Assembly (NCBI GenBank): GCA_023374025.1
Contig: SIJG01000041.1
Span: 953,001-1,017,000 of the forward strand
Direction: 5' to 3'
Length of the DNA: 64,000 nt
Origin: Heterodera schachtii
Taxonomy: Eukaryota > Nematoda > Chromadorea > Rhabditida > Heteroderidae
In this document: one piece after another, positions 30,540-42,398 of the stretch
How the letters are laid out: each line of letters starts with the position of its first letter
Position numbering within the stretch: position 1 is the stretch's first letter
Notes under the pieces: model-generated
What the model was told of the DNA's origin: nothing
Databases searched by the model: none
What the model saw: the letters and a program-made list of their open reading frames with translations, nothing else
Program-made: the position numbers and the translations under genes

Positions 30540-33140
30540 TGGCATCTTTAATCTCGGGTCAAATTCTGAAAGAATTTCAGAAAAAGAAAAAAGAAAAGCG
30601 AAGAGAGCAAACGCCGAAGCGATTGCGCATAGCCACGCCTCAGCAAAAAAATAAGTGGACGAATCACCCAAAAGTGCCGGGCAATGCTTTTCATTGGACA
30701 CCCTGCGCAATTTCTTCCCGCCGGCAACGGCAATGCCCCCCCCCCCCCTTGCCCCCTTGGGCCCATTTGCCCTCTTTTCCCATTACCCCATGTAATGGCG
30801 TCCCTGCTCCGTTATCTCACCCAATCACTAAACACCAATCATATTTGTACAAATTAAGCCAATTTTGTGCTTTTTAGAATCCCTCTCCCCCTCTTTCCTT
30901 TCTCGGAATCCCTTGGGGAAGGCGGCGGACAATTCGACGAGAAAGTCATGAGAATACGTAAAAAAAAAATACAAATCATCCGCCAATTTTAATTGCTTCC
31001 GTTTTATGCGAAGCATATGCATAAATTGAATCAAAAAAATGGAAATGAAAATGAAAACTTTTACTTCGGAGCGCACCTTAAATTGACGGATGGACGGACG
31101 GACATAGGGTCATTGTTAAGGGGCGGGAGACAAAAGCATTAGGAGGGGGGATTTTGCGTATTATTTTTTTTTGTTGCGGGGACAAAAGCATTGGGGGGGG
31201 GGATTTTGCGTAATATTTTGCTTTTTTTAAAGAAAGAATGCTTTTTAAATGAGCGAAGAGACGGAAAAGCAAAAAGCATTCACCGACAATGCAAAAAGAG
31301 GGAAAGTTATGGTGACGGGGGAATTATTTTTCATTTTCTAACGGATGAGCACAAAAAAAGTCCATAAATGGCGGAGCATTGCTTTTTCTGACGAAACGAA
31401 AGTAATAATGAAATCGGAGAAATTTGGCCAAGGACAAACGGAAATCACTTTGCCAAATTTAACTTGGCATTTCAATAAGAAAAGACAACCGACGGACAAA
31501 TGAGCAAAAAAAACAAAAGGAGGGGAGAGAGTGAGGGGGGGGGGGGAGATTAAAAGAGTTCAAGTGATTGGGGGTAATTAATTACCATTAATTAGCGGGG
31601 GATGGGATCAGAAACAATGGCACCAACAAGTAAAAATGTTGCGCTTTCCATTGCATTGGCACCCGCTGAGGGGGGGGGGGGGGACAAACAGATGTTTCGT
31701 TTCGTTCGTTTGCTTTGCTTTGCCTTTTCAGCTGCTTTTGCAAAGTTTGTTCTTCTTGTCTCCACTTTCCGTTAATTTTCAATGTCCTCAAAATGCACTT
31801 TGGCACTTTGCCTTTGGCACTTTGTTTTTGGCACTTTGTCTTTGTCTTTTGTCGTCGCTTGGCTTTGTGCCCATTACCTTCCCATGCTTTTATTTGTTCA
31901 TTTGCCTTTCGAAGTTACCGGAAGGTCCCCCACCGGGCATTAATTCTCTTCATTAACGTTCCCTGGAGGCAAAGAGAAAAGCGGAGGCCAACGACAAAGA
32001 AATGAATGGAGGGCAATGATGTAATAGAAGAAATGCCAAAGTTATTTGCGGTAAATAAATTCTAAAAATATGAAACAATTTAATTGAATTAGCCAAAGAG
32101 GCGATTAAAATAAGAATGGAAAGAGTGAAAGTGCCATTAAGTTGCCTCTTCCGCCCGTCCGTCGGTCGGTCCCCCGCGGCGTCGCTTTTGTGCCCCCCCC
32201 CCCGCCCCTGCCGCTTCAATGGTTCTGATTAGTTTGTTTCTCTAATCATTGCATTTAAATACTCTCTTTCTCCTATTTTATGTTGTCCTTCCCTTCCGTT
32301 TGTGGGGGTTGCGCTATCGGAAGAAGGATTTACCGGACGGACGGAAGGGAGGGGGGGGGGGGGGAGGGAATAAGGAAGAGAAGGGAGTTGGAGGGGGGGG
32401 CGGGGGATTGATCGGCGTTGGGGGGGGGGGGGGGGATTGCATTGGATTGTATTGCATTGGATTGGATGGATTGAGTTAGGTTGGGTTGGGTTCCGCTGCC
32501 GACCCGCGGAGGATTGGATTTGTGCACCTTCGGGATAAATTGAGCGGAGGAGACGGACGGCGGCGGATCGTCGTCCATTCTTTTCTTTTCTTCTCTTCCC
32601 CCCTTTTCCTTCCCTTCCATTCTCTCCCATTTCAGTCGCTTCTGCCAATTTCTGATCGGCACGTTTAAATTTCAGCCAACTCATCAGCATTTTGTTTCTT
32701 CTGCTGCCGTTGCTGAGTTTGTTCTGCTGCTTCTGATTAATCAGTTCAGCAGCCAGAAATAAATGAGTCTGTCCATTAGAAGCAGCAGCAGAAGCATTTC
32801 CCTCTCCCTCCTCCCTCTTCCCCTCCCTCCTCTTCCTCCTCTGCTCTTCCGTTTTCTCCTCCCTCTTCCCCTCCCTCCTCTTCCTCCTCTGCTCTTCCGT
32901 TTTCTCCTCCCTCTTCTCCTCCCTCCTCTTCCTTCCTCTGCTCTTCCGTTTTCCCCTCCCTCTTCCCCCCTCCTCTCTTCTTCCGTCGCTGCTCCTCTTC
33001 CTCTTCCCTCTTCATCTTCCTCCTCCTTTCTCTTCCTTCGCCTGCTCCTTCTTCCCCTCCTCCTCTGCCTTCTTCCGACTTCCTTTTGCTCTTCCTTCGG
33101 CTCGACCACCGCCCAATGCCCAGACGGCCATTTCCTCTCA
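30540..33140. other. Gap without supported gene; homopolymer-rich
   Basis: AT-rich sequence with many C or G runs (30736-30747, 31192-31202, 31538-31548, 31671-31683, 32347-32364, 32419-32435) and a duplicated GACAAAAGCATT-G-run-GATTTTGCGTA block at 31120-31215. A pyrimidine tract of TCTTCCTCCTCTGCTCTTCC repeats spans 32790-33090 and leads into the acceptor of the next gene. A candidate leader (ISILFLLLPLLSLFCCF) at about 32685-32740 has no ATG. Confidence 0.6.
32790..33090. repeat. Pyrimidine tandem repeat before the dermatopontin-like gene
   Basis: Imperfect copies of a roughly 60-bp CTCCTCCCTCTTCCCCTCCC / TGCTCTTCCGTTTTCTCC unit on the plus strand. It probably lies in an intron and serves as an oversized polypyrimidine tract for the acceptor near 33138 or 33150. 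Confidence 0.75.
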
Positions 33141-33149
33141 GCGCTTCAG

Positions 33150-34984
33150 TTCCGCCTTTGACGGAAACGAACGCTTTTACAAGTTCAGCTGCGCCAAATT
33201 CCACGGGGGATGGACGGCGGCGATTTTAGAGGAAAAATGCGAAGCGACGGAAATGACGCGGATGGACGACGGGGGCGACGCGTATTTGAGCTGCGGAAGC
33301 GAAAAGGTAGGATGGGAATTGAACCAAAGTTTGCCTGGGCTTTTCCCATTATCTGATCATATCCCTTTATTTTATTTATTACGAATTAAAATAAACCGTC
33401 AAAGGGTGAGGAGAGAGATCAATCACTCTCTGAGGACTATTCACAAAATATGGGTGGTCAGAAAAGCAAAAAACAAAAAAAAATGAATTTAAAAAATCAT
33501 CAAATAATCTTTGGTTTTCTCTTTAATTCAATTTATTTTAATTAATTTCTTAATTGCCCTCTTTTAGTACACCGCCGGTGTCCGCGTGGTCGACGGTGCG
33601 TTGTCCGTCGGTGACCACCACCAGCAGACAGCTGAATGGTGGCAACTTTTGTGCTGCCAAAGTGATTATGTCCGCGTTCGAGCGGAGGACTGTGTGGAGA
33701 CGAAGTTCATCAACGACTTTCGCCGTTCCTCCTCGTTCAGTTCGGGCGCCCAAGTGATCCGCAGATGGCAGGCGATGTTCGAAAACGGGTGGCGAAAAGC
33801 AAAATTAATTAATTAATTAATCATTCATTTGGAATTGAAATTTGAAAAATGCAAATCACCGCTTTTTCTAAAGGGACCGTCGCTGGTGGCTTCAAATTTG
33901 CCCGGTGGACGTGGCGTTGCCCCTCAAAAAGCATAAAATTCGCTCGGATGGGGCGGAAGTGCGCGCGCGCAGAGAAATTCCGTTGGAATGGCGACGGAGT
34001 CGCTTTCCGACCACGTCCATTCAGGTGACCGTTTTGGCATTGGCACTGTGCCACCACTATTCGGCTCGCCATTTGGCATTGGCGCTTCTTTTTGCTCATT
34101 TAGCATTTCCATCACTACACTTTCGCTGACGAAAATATGGCGGCGGACTTTCGCCGACGGCGTACAGAAATTGCAAATGCAAAAGTGAATTCGTATGCGG
34201 TGCCAACAGTTAAAGTGGAAGAAAATGGAAAAAGGCAACTTATGACAACAACAATTGGGAAAAAGTCGGAAAGTGCGACGACGGCACGACGAAACGGCAC
34301 ATCAACGGAACATCAACCACAAAAAGTTAACGGACAGAAGAGGAAGAGGGGGGGGGGGGGGGGATTGAACAAATGACCATTTGTTGGAGTGGACAAATGG
34401 ACACTTTGGAGAAAGGACAATTGGACAAATTTGGGAGTGGACAAATGGAAAAATGGTAATATGAAAAAGATTTGGTCGATGTGCTATATAACTTCACTCA
34501 TTCACTTCTGCTGTCCTCACAATTGTCCATTTGTCAATTTTTGTCCAAATCCCTTTCCTTTGCTTTCCCCTTATTCTTTTAATGTTTTGTCTTCTACCGT
34601 ATTTAGGTTACTGTAGCAGAGAAGGAGGAGGAGGAGGGCGAGGAAACGGTGGCCGAGTCCAAAGTGAGCCGACCGTCGCCACGACAGATCGAAATTTTGG
34701 CAGCCGAACAAAGGCGACAGTCGCGGCTTTTTCAATTTGTAAGCGCATCGAAAATTTGAACATTTCGCATTATCCGAAAGAACGAACGAATTCGAACGCG
34801 AAACGAACAAAAAATGAGCACGAAAACGACGACGGAAGAAACGACGGCGAAGGGAAAGGCGAGGAAAAACGGAGGGGGCGCAACGGAAGGGCAAACGAAG
34901 GGACAAACGGACGCATTGGACTATTACGACATGTTGGCACTCTCATTTTTAAGGGCATTTCCCAAAACCGAGAGGACATCTTGA
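33150..34984 (+). CDS. Dermatopontin-like repeat protein, 5' end unresolved
   Basis: Three segments share the dermatopontin pattern of an acidic/Asn stretch, D/E-R-x-aromatic, then [31 protein letters not shown] and [14 protein letters not shown]. Dermatopontin-type proteins are normally extracellular matrix or lectin-like. Exons: ~33150-33306, 33568-~33788, ~33875-34023, 34608-34740, ~34783-34984. The C-terminal tail is acidic then Lys/Thr-rich ([17 protein letters not shown]) and ends [16 protein letters not shown]. The first exon start is uncertain: CPDGHFLSALQ just upstream reads in a different frame. Family assignment rests on the repeated motif only. Confidence 0.55.
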
Positions 34985-35234
34985 GGGTGGAGGGGGTAAA
35001 GTCGAAACAGCAAGTGATCAGAGACAAAATTGGGATCACCAACGGGTTTATGATCACTGATTGGACATGGGTGGGATCAATGATCGGTTTTCATGGCACT
35101 TTCTGATTGATAATTCGTTCATTTCTTTGAATTCTTTCATTGATTCGTATCATTCACTTCTTCTCTTTCCGTTTGATCATTAGCTTTTGTTCCTCTGATC
35201 ATTCTCCTCTCGCTTTACTTTGTTCTCCCCTTTT

Positions 35235-36253
35235 ATGTATGACGACAATTTCGACAAGGCCAAACACATTGGCGAGGGCGGCTTTTTGTCGGGCGTCAAC
35301 GACTTTCTGCAGAGCATTCAGGACGGACTGACGTTGGCCCAAGTGGCATTTCCAACAGCGAAAAAGCCGACCGATGCCACCGGCGGAGGAAAAGGCTTTC
35401 ACATGAAAATCAGTGTCACCCCACCGACGCCGAAAAAGAGGGGGCCGGGGGAACTGTTGTTCTCCAGAGACGAGCAGAGACCGGAAGAGGAGGAGGTGGA
35501 GGACGAGGGCATGCAAATCGGCTCATTTGTACAGCAGGGAGAAAGGTGAGAGGATGCGAGAGAGTGAGGGAGGGGAGATGAGGAGGGATGAAAGAGTGAA
35601 GGAAATCGAGAGTGTGGAAGACGGAAGAGAGATGAGGAGAAAGGGGAATTGAGAGGGTGCGAGAGAGTGAGGGAGGAGAAATAGGAGCGATGAGAGAGTG
35701 AAGGAAATTGAGAGTGTGGAAGACGGAAGAGAGATGAGGGGAAAGGGGAATTGAGAGGGTGCGAGAGAGTGAGGGAGGAGAAATAGGAGGGATGAGAGAG
35801 TGAAGGAAATCGAGAGTGTGGAAGACGGAAGAGAGATGAGGAGAAAGGGGAATTGAGAGGGTGCGAGAGAGTGAGGGAGGAGAAATAGGAGCGATGAGAG
35901 AGTGAAGGAAATCGAGAGTGTGGAAGACGGAAGAGAGATGAGGGGAAAGGGGAATTGAGAGGGTGCGAGAGAGTGAGGGAGGAGAAATAGGAGGGATGAG
36001 AGAGTGAAGGAAATCGAGAGTGTGGAAGACGGAAGAGAGATGAGGGGAAAGGGGAAGAAGAAGAGGAAGGGAGAGAAGAGAAAATATTATCTATGGGTTA
36101 GAAATTTTTCAAATTGCCAGAAAAACGGGCCCTTTGCCGAGGAGACCGTCGCCAACGGAAGGCGAACGACCGACGGAAGTGAGACGCGAGTCGAACACCA
36201 TCGAGTCGATGCTGCAAATGATCGGACTTTGCCAGGGAAGGGGCGAATTATGA
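35235..36253 (+). CDS. Small unrecognised protein, two exons
   Basis: Exon 1 (35235-35545) starts MYDDNFDKAKHIGEGGFLSG and continues VNDFLQSIQDGLTLAQVAF, then a Pro/Lys linker and an acidic segment (RPEEEEVEDEG). Exon 2 (36121-36253) joins in phase 2 and ends NTIESMLQMIGLCQGRGEL. Total about 147 residues with no signal peptide, so probably intracellular. The 575-bp intron is filled by a 102-bp tandem repeat. No family recognised. Confidence 0.6.
35550..36060. repeat. 102-bp tandem repeat, about five copies, in an intron
   Basis: The marker GAAGACGGAAGAGAGATGAG starts at 35617, 35719, 35821, 35923 and 36025, an exact 102-bp period. Copies alternate between GAGGAGAAAGGGG and GAGGGGAAAGGGG and between GGAGCGATG and GGAGGGATG, suggesting a 204-bp higher-order unit. 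Strongly purine on the plus strand. Confidence 0.95.
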
Positions 36254-36497
36254 CGGAAGGAAAAGCGACGGACGGCGCACTCAAAATTATTTTATTTGTA
36301 TTCTTTTTTAATGTTTATAAACAGATTTTTATTGGTTCTGTTGGCACGTGTGCTGTCTTTCGTCTTTCCCATTTCTTTCCCTCGTCCCATTAAAAGTGAT
36401 CAATTTGCCATTGGGGGGCGAATCGATGGATAAATTCGGCCGTGGCCTTCTCCAAGCTTCTTCCCATGTCACTTTAATGAGATTACATCCATTGCAA

Positions 36498-37148
36498 ATG
36501 CTTTTCCTCCTCCCATTCGTTTCCTTTGTTTGCTTTTCCCATTTCGCATTTGGCGGAAAATCTCTTCGAGGCAAAGTGTACGCCCGCATGGAATTGTGCC
36601 AATCGCCGCAGGTCACCGTGCGGCGGATGGGAGACAAAGGGTAAGGTTAGCTAATTGGCCAATTAATTAGTATCTTAGCTAATCAATCTTTTGTTTTTGG
36701 TTGTCCATTCCCCACCCAATTTTTTGGGTCTAAAAAATCAATTAGCGAATTAAGTGACAGTATCCATCACACCGTAATGAGCACACCGTCAAATGCCACC
36801 ACAACATTTTCCGTCCCTCCGATTCCGATGCTTACAGCTGAAACTTCAAAAGACAATCCGTTTTTCCACATCGACCTGTCGGATTTTGCATCAACAACCA
36901 TCCAAATTGAAGCAGTAAATAAAAGTTCCAAAATTTCAATGCCATATAATTAATTGTCGAAATCGTTAAATTACCCTTAATTACCCCCCCCCCCCCGCAA
37001 GGAATGCCCTCCAACGGAACCAGGCCAAGTGCCCCTGAGGGCAACATATGTTTTGGACACAGCAACGATCGACTGGAAGGGGGCCCATGAATTGTTGCTG
37101 TTCAACGACGTGTCCGTGTTGGCCTTTGGTTACAAAACAGAACAATAA
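36498..37148 (+). CDS. Secreted protein, possibly transthyretin-like fold
   Basis: Exons 36498-36640, 36747-36914 (approximately) and 37004-37148 join in frame. MLFLLPFVSFVCFSHFAFGG is a signal peptide. The mature part has KVYARMELCQSPQVTVRR, NPFFHIDLSDFASTTIQIE and ends LLLFNDVSVLAFGYKTEQ. The 'K-V-x-A-x-x-x-C...V-x-V' opening and a later Phe/Asp beta-strand block recall nematode transthyretin-like proteins, but length and Cys spacing do not match well. AATAAA overlaps the stop. Function unknown. Confidence 0.6.
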
Positions 37149-37505
37149 AAAAAGACATGACCATAAATTATACAATTTAAAATGATAGAAAAGATAGTCA
37201 AAAAAAAAGAATGATCAGTTTAATTTGTACATTTTAAGTAAACTCAGGCAAATCACACTAATTGTAAACGGAATGAGTGGAAAACTGAGGAAATAATGGG
37301 TTAGGGTTTATTTAAAGGAGCATTACCAGGGGTTTTTAAAGAAGAAAATTGATCTTCATTCTAAGATTTTTTATGCAAAAAAAAAGAAATGGAAGGCCTT
37401 TAATTAACTAACGACAAAAAACCAAAATGAGTGAAGTAAAATTGTGATCAACAACCAAATGAGTAGAAGAAAAGTTACGGGCACAAAATCGGATGGAATC
37501 GAATT

Positions 37506-37601
37506 TTAGGCCCCGGCAAAAGCACCACCGGCACAGAAAAAGTGAGTAATTCGAATCGTACGACTAATACAACCAATGTTTTTCCCTTTGCCGGGGCCTA
37601 A
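37506..37601. repeat. Small perfect inverted repeat (96 bp) beside the Smr gene stop
   Basis: TTAGGCCCCGGCAAA at 37506-37520 is matched by TTTGCCGGGGCCTAA at 37587-37601, a 15-bp perfect inverted repeat. The right arm ends 2 bp from the stop codon of the Smr-domain gene. It could be a tiny MITE or a 3' UTR stem. No convincing target duplication seen. Confidence 0.8.
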
Positions 37602-37603
37602 GG

Positions 37604-39872
37604 TTATTCGATGCGTCTGAAAATATTTCTGAGACTGATCTCCACAACGCCTTCATTTTTCGCGGACACTCGTGCCCTAAAATGTTGTTTAAAATGACAG
37701 ATTTGCCCGGTTTTCGTACCCCCCCCCCCCACGCGTTCAATCTACCCACAATTTTGTAAGATTAACAAATTCGCGTGGTCAACTCCCGCCCCCCCCCCGA
37801 TAAATGGCACTCACTCGATCCCTTTGCCGTTGAGAAAGGCGAGCAGTTTAGGCTTTATCACAGCAATTCCCGTCGTTTTGCCGTAACCCGTGATCACGTA
37901 CAGTTTGCCAAGGTTCGGGTGCCTTTCTGTTAAAACGGGGAAAATATTTACGGATTTAAAGCCAAAAAATTGCGTTAACTCGCCTCGACAAATGTTTATT
38001 TTCTCAACAACCACAGAAAGTGCCCTTTCCGCACTCATTTCGTGCAAGTCGATGCATTCTTCGTTCGATGTCCTCCAAATGCGCAGTCTGTCCCAATATT
38101 GCGTCAGTGTCTTTTTGGCCAATTCCAATTCATTGGCCTAAACAAGAGCAGATGATGACATGCCTTTTCCATAGAATAATTGGTACTTTATTTTGCATTT
38201 ATTGTATTCACACAAATTACAATTTGTTACCCGTGCGGAGTAAAAGCCGAAAATGTTCGAGTTTTTGAAGCCGACGTATTTGGTCCGCATCTCTCTGCAG
38301 TGTTTCTGTTCCGCCGCCATATTACGCAATTCCTTCTCCACGTCTTGGACCTCAGTGTCCCAACTTTCGGGGGGAAGCTAAAATTGATGAGAAATGAGTT
38401 TTGCAACAAGTCTGATTTTGTGCACTTTTTTGTCATGTTAAACATTGTCCCATTATCGGTATCCTTTTCGTATGATATAATTTCAATACATTTCGTTAGG
38501 TTTCAGAATACAAATCCCCCCCCCCCCCTCTTTGGTCACACCATTAGCAAATTGGTCCTGCTGTTGTTCCCCACGTTCGCCGTCCCTTTCGTCCGCTGCT
38601 GTTCCTCTGCCGAAATCACTCGGGGACGAAGCGAAGGCACAATCACCGAAAGTTTTACTGCAGTATTTGACGGGTCAGTCGGATGATCGTCAGGATAGTC
38701 GATCAGATAAATCGCAGTCTGTTCAAAGTCGAAGCTAAAATTCCCAATTGGATGACTCGCATTTCGTCTCCCCCCCCCCAATTGTCGGCACTCACTCCAT
38801 TTCTTTGGCCACTCGGCTGATGACTTTCTTCGATAGCTTCGGAAACATTTCGTAAAGGCGACTCAAAGAGACACTTTTTTCCTCTTTCTGACAATTTTTA
38901 TTCGGCGTTTGAAGTGAATTCACAAAATCGTACGCCAGCCAATCATTTTGTTGCTCAAATTCTAAAGAATCTTTGATCTGGATCAAATTTCAAAATTATC
39001 CGGGTCGGGATCAGGAGTCCTAAAAAACCTGACATGATCCGGTTCTATTACGGGCTCTAATAATATTTTTCAGTGGTCGGGGTCCACCAGAGGCGAATGA
39101 AACCTTCTCGAAACGCTCTCCGCCCCTCGCATCTCTCACAAACCTTCGCGCAGTGAATTGGAAATAGGCATTTTTTGCGTTGCTTTGAAGAGAAATTCGC
39201 AAACCCAAATCGGCAAATTCACTTCGACCGGTGAAGGGAATTCGATGGACGACGAAGAGCCATCACCTTAAAGCAAAAGGAGAATTTATAATCTCAAAAA
39301 GCAAACAGATTTCACCGAAAAGTTCACTCAATTTGGCGACAGACGCAGACGAAAGTTCAATTGTTATTCGATTGTCGTAACCGCTAAATTGAAAAAATAA
39401 AAAGAAAAACGACAAAATCGCAGAACTTTTGCATTTTCTGTCCATTTTCGGCCGTGACAGTCCCAAATTCGCTGACACAATTAGTGGAGGATGAAAACAT
39501 CGAAAAATGGTCATTGTTAGGCGGAGAATCGGCGACATTTTCACTGAGAAGGGCCGAATGGAAATGAAGACGACGCTGATGAAAAAATGATGAGATACAT
39601 ACTCCTACAAGATTAGAAATCCCACAGTTAATTAAACAAACAAAAGAAGACTAAAGCATTTGTGAATTTTGGATCGATCGAATGGACTCCAATCAATCGG
39701 CTGGACTCTACCGGCAAAAATAGCACACCAAAAAACTGTCCTCCTCCTCCCCTTCCTCCGCTTCTGCTCCTTCGTTTTCCGACGACGGTGTTTTTTCGCT
39801 TTCGTTTATTGTTGCAGTGTTTTTCACGGCAGCCGAAAATGCCTCCTTAAGCCCAGCGAAATTATAAGACAT
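37604..39872 (-). CDS. Smr-domain protein with CUE-like motif (N4BP2-like)
   Basis: Smr domains bind or cleave nucleic acids; N4BP2/Cue2-type proteins act as endonucleases in RNA surveillance. Exon 1 (39729-39872) starts MSYNFAGLKEAFSAAVKN and turns acidic. Later exons give a CUE-like LYEMFPKLSKKVISRVAKEM (near 38800), a helical stretch (VEKELRNMAAEQKHCREM, DUF1771-like, near 38300), then the Smr core: CIDLHEMSAERALSVVVEKI, KLYVITGYGK, IKPKLLAFLNGKGIE and, after an intron 37677-37814, ARVSAKNEGVVEISL. The usual DLHG reads DLHE here and TGxG is present. The intron 37927-37983 has a GC donor (CGAG|GCGAGT). The middle exon joins (39300-39575) were not fully resolved. Confidence 0.75.
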
Positions 39873-40399
39873 TTTCTATGCAAATGACCAAAGACGAGAA
39901 GGAATGGAATTTGCTGTAGGGTGACAAAATTTAAAGACCTACCAAAGTGATAAAATATAAAGGACGGCACGGCGAGAAAAAATTTGTAAAAAAATGAGTT
40001 AGAAAAAATTAAAATTAAGAATTGTTCTAAGTTCGTAATTTATGCCCATAAAATAATCAAATTCCTGAATTGAAATAGACCAAAAACCTCTAACACTTCA
40101 TCGATTTGACCTCGATTTTGATTTTTTATCTCAAAAATGAGTTTGGAACAATAAAAGTTGAGTAAAAATTTAATGTATGGCAAAATAGCTACGACGTTCT
40201 CAAGTTGCCCATGATTAAATGACCCTCTTTCGTTGCGAACACCCAAACCATAGATTAGGTAGGTATTTCTGGCCCGTATTTTTCAGTGCTAGGAAAATTA
40301 AAGCAATTGACCAAGCCATTGATAATTGTAAAATATTGAAAGAATATGTACATAACGAAAATTTGCATCTTTTTTATTCATGATGAATGAATTAGCACA

Positions 40400-40618
40400 A
40401 TGAGATGGCATTGGTTAGTTTCTGGTCTTCTTGCGTTATGTATTTCCTTGTCTTCTCATAATCATTGTTTCTTTTCTCCAAAAACTTTCCTTCTCAACGC
40501 ATCGTCCATCAATTCGGAAATTCCACAAAGCAAATTGGCCGGCTCAGATTTCTCTAAAAAGTCCCTTTTAAAATTTGTTTGTTATATTTTGTGGAAGATA
40601 AAGAAGTCGGAATTTTGA
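40400..40618 (+). CDS. Candidate small secreted protein
   Basis: Single open frame of 72 codons beginning MRWHWLVSGLLALCISLSSH, a good signal peptide, with a Ser/Lys-rich mature part ending VCYILWKIKKSEF. It sits between the Smr gene start and the ETHE1 stop in otherwise AT-rich DNA. No splice or family support, so it may be a chance frame. Confidence 0.3.
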   Translation: MRWHWLVSGLLALCISLSSHNHCFFSPKTFLLNASSINSEIPQSKLAGSDFSKKSLLKFVCYILWKIKKSEF

Positions 40619-40634
40619 CCAAATGACCTATATT

Positions 40635-41715
40635 TTACACAAAGGTACCGATTTGTTTGGGATAAGGTAACCCAAGGTTTTCCATTATCGCCGCAAATTC
40701 TTCCTCCGATTTTGTAAGACGGGGATTGAATTTCTTTTCTTCCCAAACCGATGAAACCATTCTGCCGGCATAATCTAAAAAGATACTTTATAATTTATTG
40801 AACATTAATTTAGTTTACCATGCGCCGGATAGATAAGATAATCGGGGGGAAGAGTGAAAATTTGCGAATTCACAGATTGGAAAAGAGTCCGTGCGTTTCC
40901 TGAAATTATTTGCACAATATAAATCTAAAAACATTATCAATGAGCAGATTCACAAATTCAAACCATGCTGAAAGTCAGTCCTTCCACAGCCTCTGATCAA
41001 AAGAGCATCGCCAGTGAATGCCATTTGGTTGGAATGGCAGACAAAAGTAACACAGCCTAAAAACAGGGCTATTAATTAATAAAGCATTCATAGGGGGGGG
41101 GGACTGAATTCATGATTACAGTTTGTTTTGCTCCACAAATTAGAAAAATTTAACTCGTCAAAAAAACAAATATAACATATCTAGACAAATTGGGACAAAA
41201 CTTCGAAATCAGATTGTTTATCCCATTCTTTAAAAATCTTTGTTACCATTTGTGTGTCCGGGCGTTTCTCTGACTTCCAATTCGAGTCCATCCCCCCAAC
41301 GAATTAAATCAGAGTGTTTGACAAGCAAATCAGCCCTTCCACCCGCTTTTCCAGATAAAATCGAAATTGCTTTTGGAAAGTATTTGTTGCGCTTGAGTTC
41401 GCCAGAACCCGTCACATGGTCTGCATGGATGTGTGTGTTGATCACATATTTAAGGTCGAGTCCCAACTCGTGGACTAACTGAAAATAATTAAGCCATAAA
41501 ACAGATAAATTTTCTAATTAAAATACGTACTGAGGCATCCCTCTCAACCGTTTCGATCACTGGATCGATGATCAGAGCCTGTCTCGTCTTTGTGCATCCC
41601 AGCAAGTAGGTGTAAGTGAACGACTTTGCTTCAAATAACTGAACTGAACCCATTTTGGGGCAAAACATTCACCAGAACATGGACCAACTTGCCGAAACAA
41701 CAACTTCGACGCCAT
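40635..41715 (-). CDS. ethe-1: ETHE1 persulfide dioxygenase
   Basis: Mitochondrial iron enzyme that oxidises glutathione persulfide in sulfide detoxification. Six exons: 41673-41715, 41531-41643, 41247-41478, 40964-41056, 40819-40899, 40635-40774. Metallo-beta-lactamase motifs: [12 protein letters not shown] (metal His-x-His-x-Asp-His), [24 protein letters not shown] and the C-terminal YPAHDYAG. The first exon ([11 protein letters not shown]) is short and basic, fitting a mitochondrial targeting start. Length about 235 residues matches the family. Confidence 0.95.
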
Positions 41716-42398
41716 AAGCTTTACAATTACTAGACTAGTAGTGGTTAAGAAAGTATATAGGTATGATATGATAAATTCGGGAATTCATAATTTTAACAAA
41801 TTTCTAAACCCTAATCCAAACTCAAGCACAAATCGATTTTTTTAAGTTTAGGTAATTTGGAAACCAAACGGTTTCCCCTTTGGTTTTTAAGAAAACTCAA
41901 ACGGCCTATTTAGAAGTAACGCCAAAATGTGAATTTTATGATTACTCTTTTAAAATGCAATCTGAAAAAAAAATACGTATGTAAGTAAAATATAAAAATT
42001 CCCCCTGCTTGTGATCACTGATCAGTGCTTACTGATTAAGCAATATGCGATGGCATCGTGTGTCTGATGTGATGAATCTTATTTCTTTTTTGTTCGCTAG
42101 TTGGCTTTTGCTTCTCTTTCCTTCTCTTCCCCTCTTCATTTTATTCATTTTTTTTTCTATTTGTGTCATTCATTTGAAATGTGTCAGTGACGCTGAATCA
42201 TGCAAAATTGACACTCTCCGCCGAGAGTACTCCCATCGATATTTGATCATTTTTCTTGTCATCCCTATTTCATTTAGTCGTTCATTCTCATTCTTTACTT
42301 TGGATTTTGAGACTGTCGCTCTTTTTAATTTAACAAAGCCTTAATCTTATCCTATCAATTTCATTTTAGGAGTAGGAGTGCAGTAATAGTGCTTTAAA
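41716..42398. promoter_or_regulatory. Divergent intergenic region between ETHE1 and SEC62
   Basis: ETHE1 (-) and SEC62 (+) start from opposite sides of this 683-bp AT-rich gap. An acceptor-like TTTTAG at 42364-42369 lies 29 nt before the SEC62 ATG and could be a trans-splice (spliced-leader) site or a 5' UTR intron end. No gene called here; a 99-codon hydrophobic frame at 42045 lacks support. Confidence 0.5.

Noticed and set aside
34531..35106. 191-codon plus-strand frame
   Set aside because: Overlaps the dermatopontin-like gene's last exons in a different frame and runs through introns; the chosen frame joins across GT-AG sites.
37719..37730. Twelve-C run apparently inside the last exon of the Smr gene, which would make the frame depend on run length
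   Set aside because: Splicing from 37815 to the acceptor before 37676 removes it as intron and joins in phase to ARVSAKNEGVVEISL, the expected end of an Smr domain.
42045..42344. 99-codon hydrophobic frame upstream of SEC62
   Set aside because: AT-rich, Phe/Leu/Ile-biased, no signal-cleavage or family features; more likely promoter and 5' UTR sequence.
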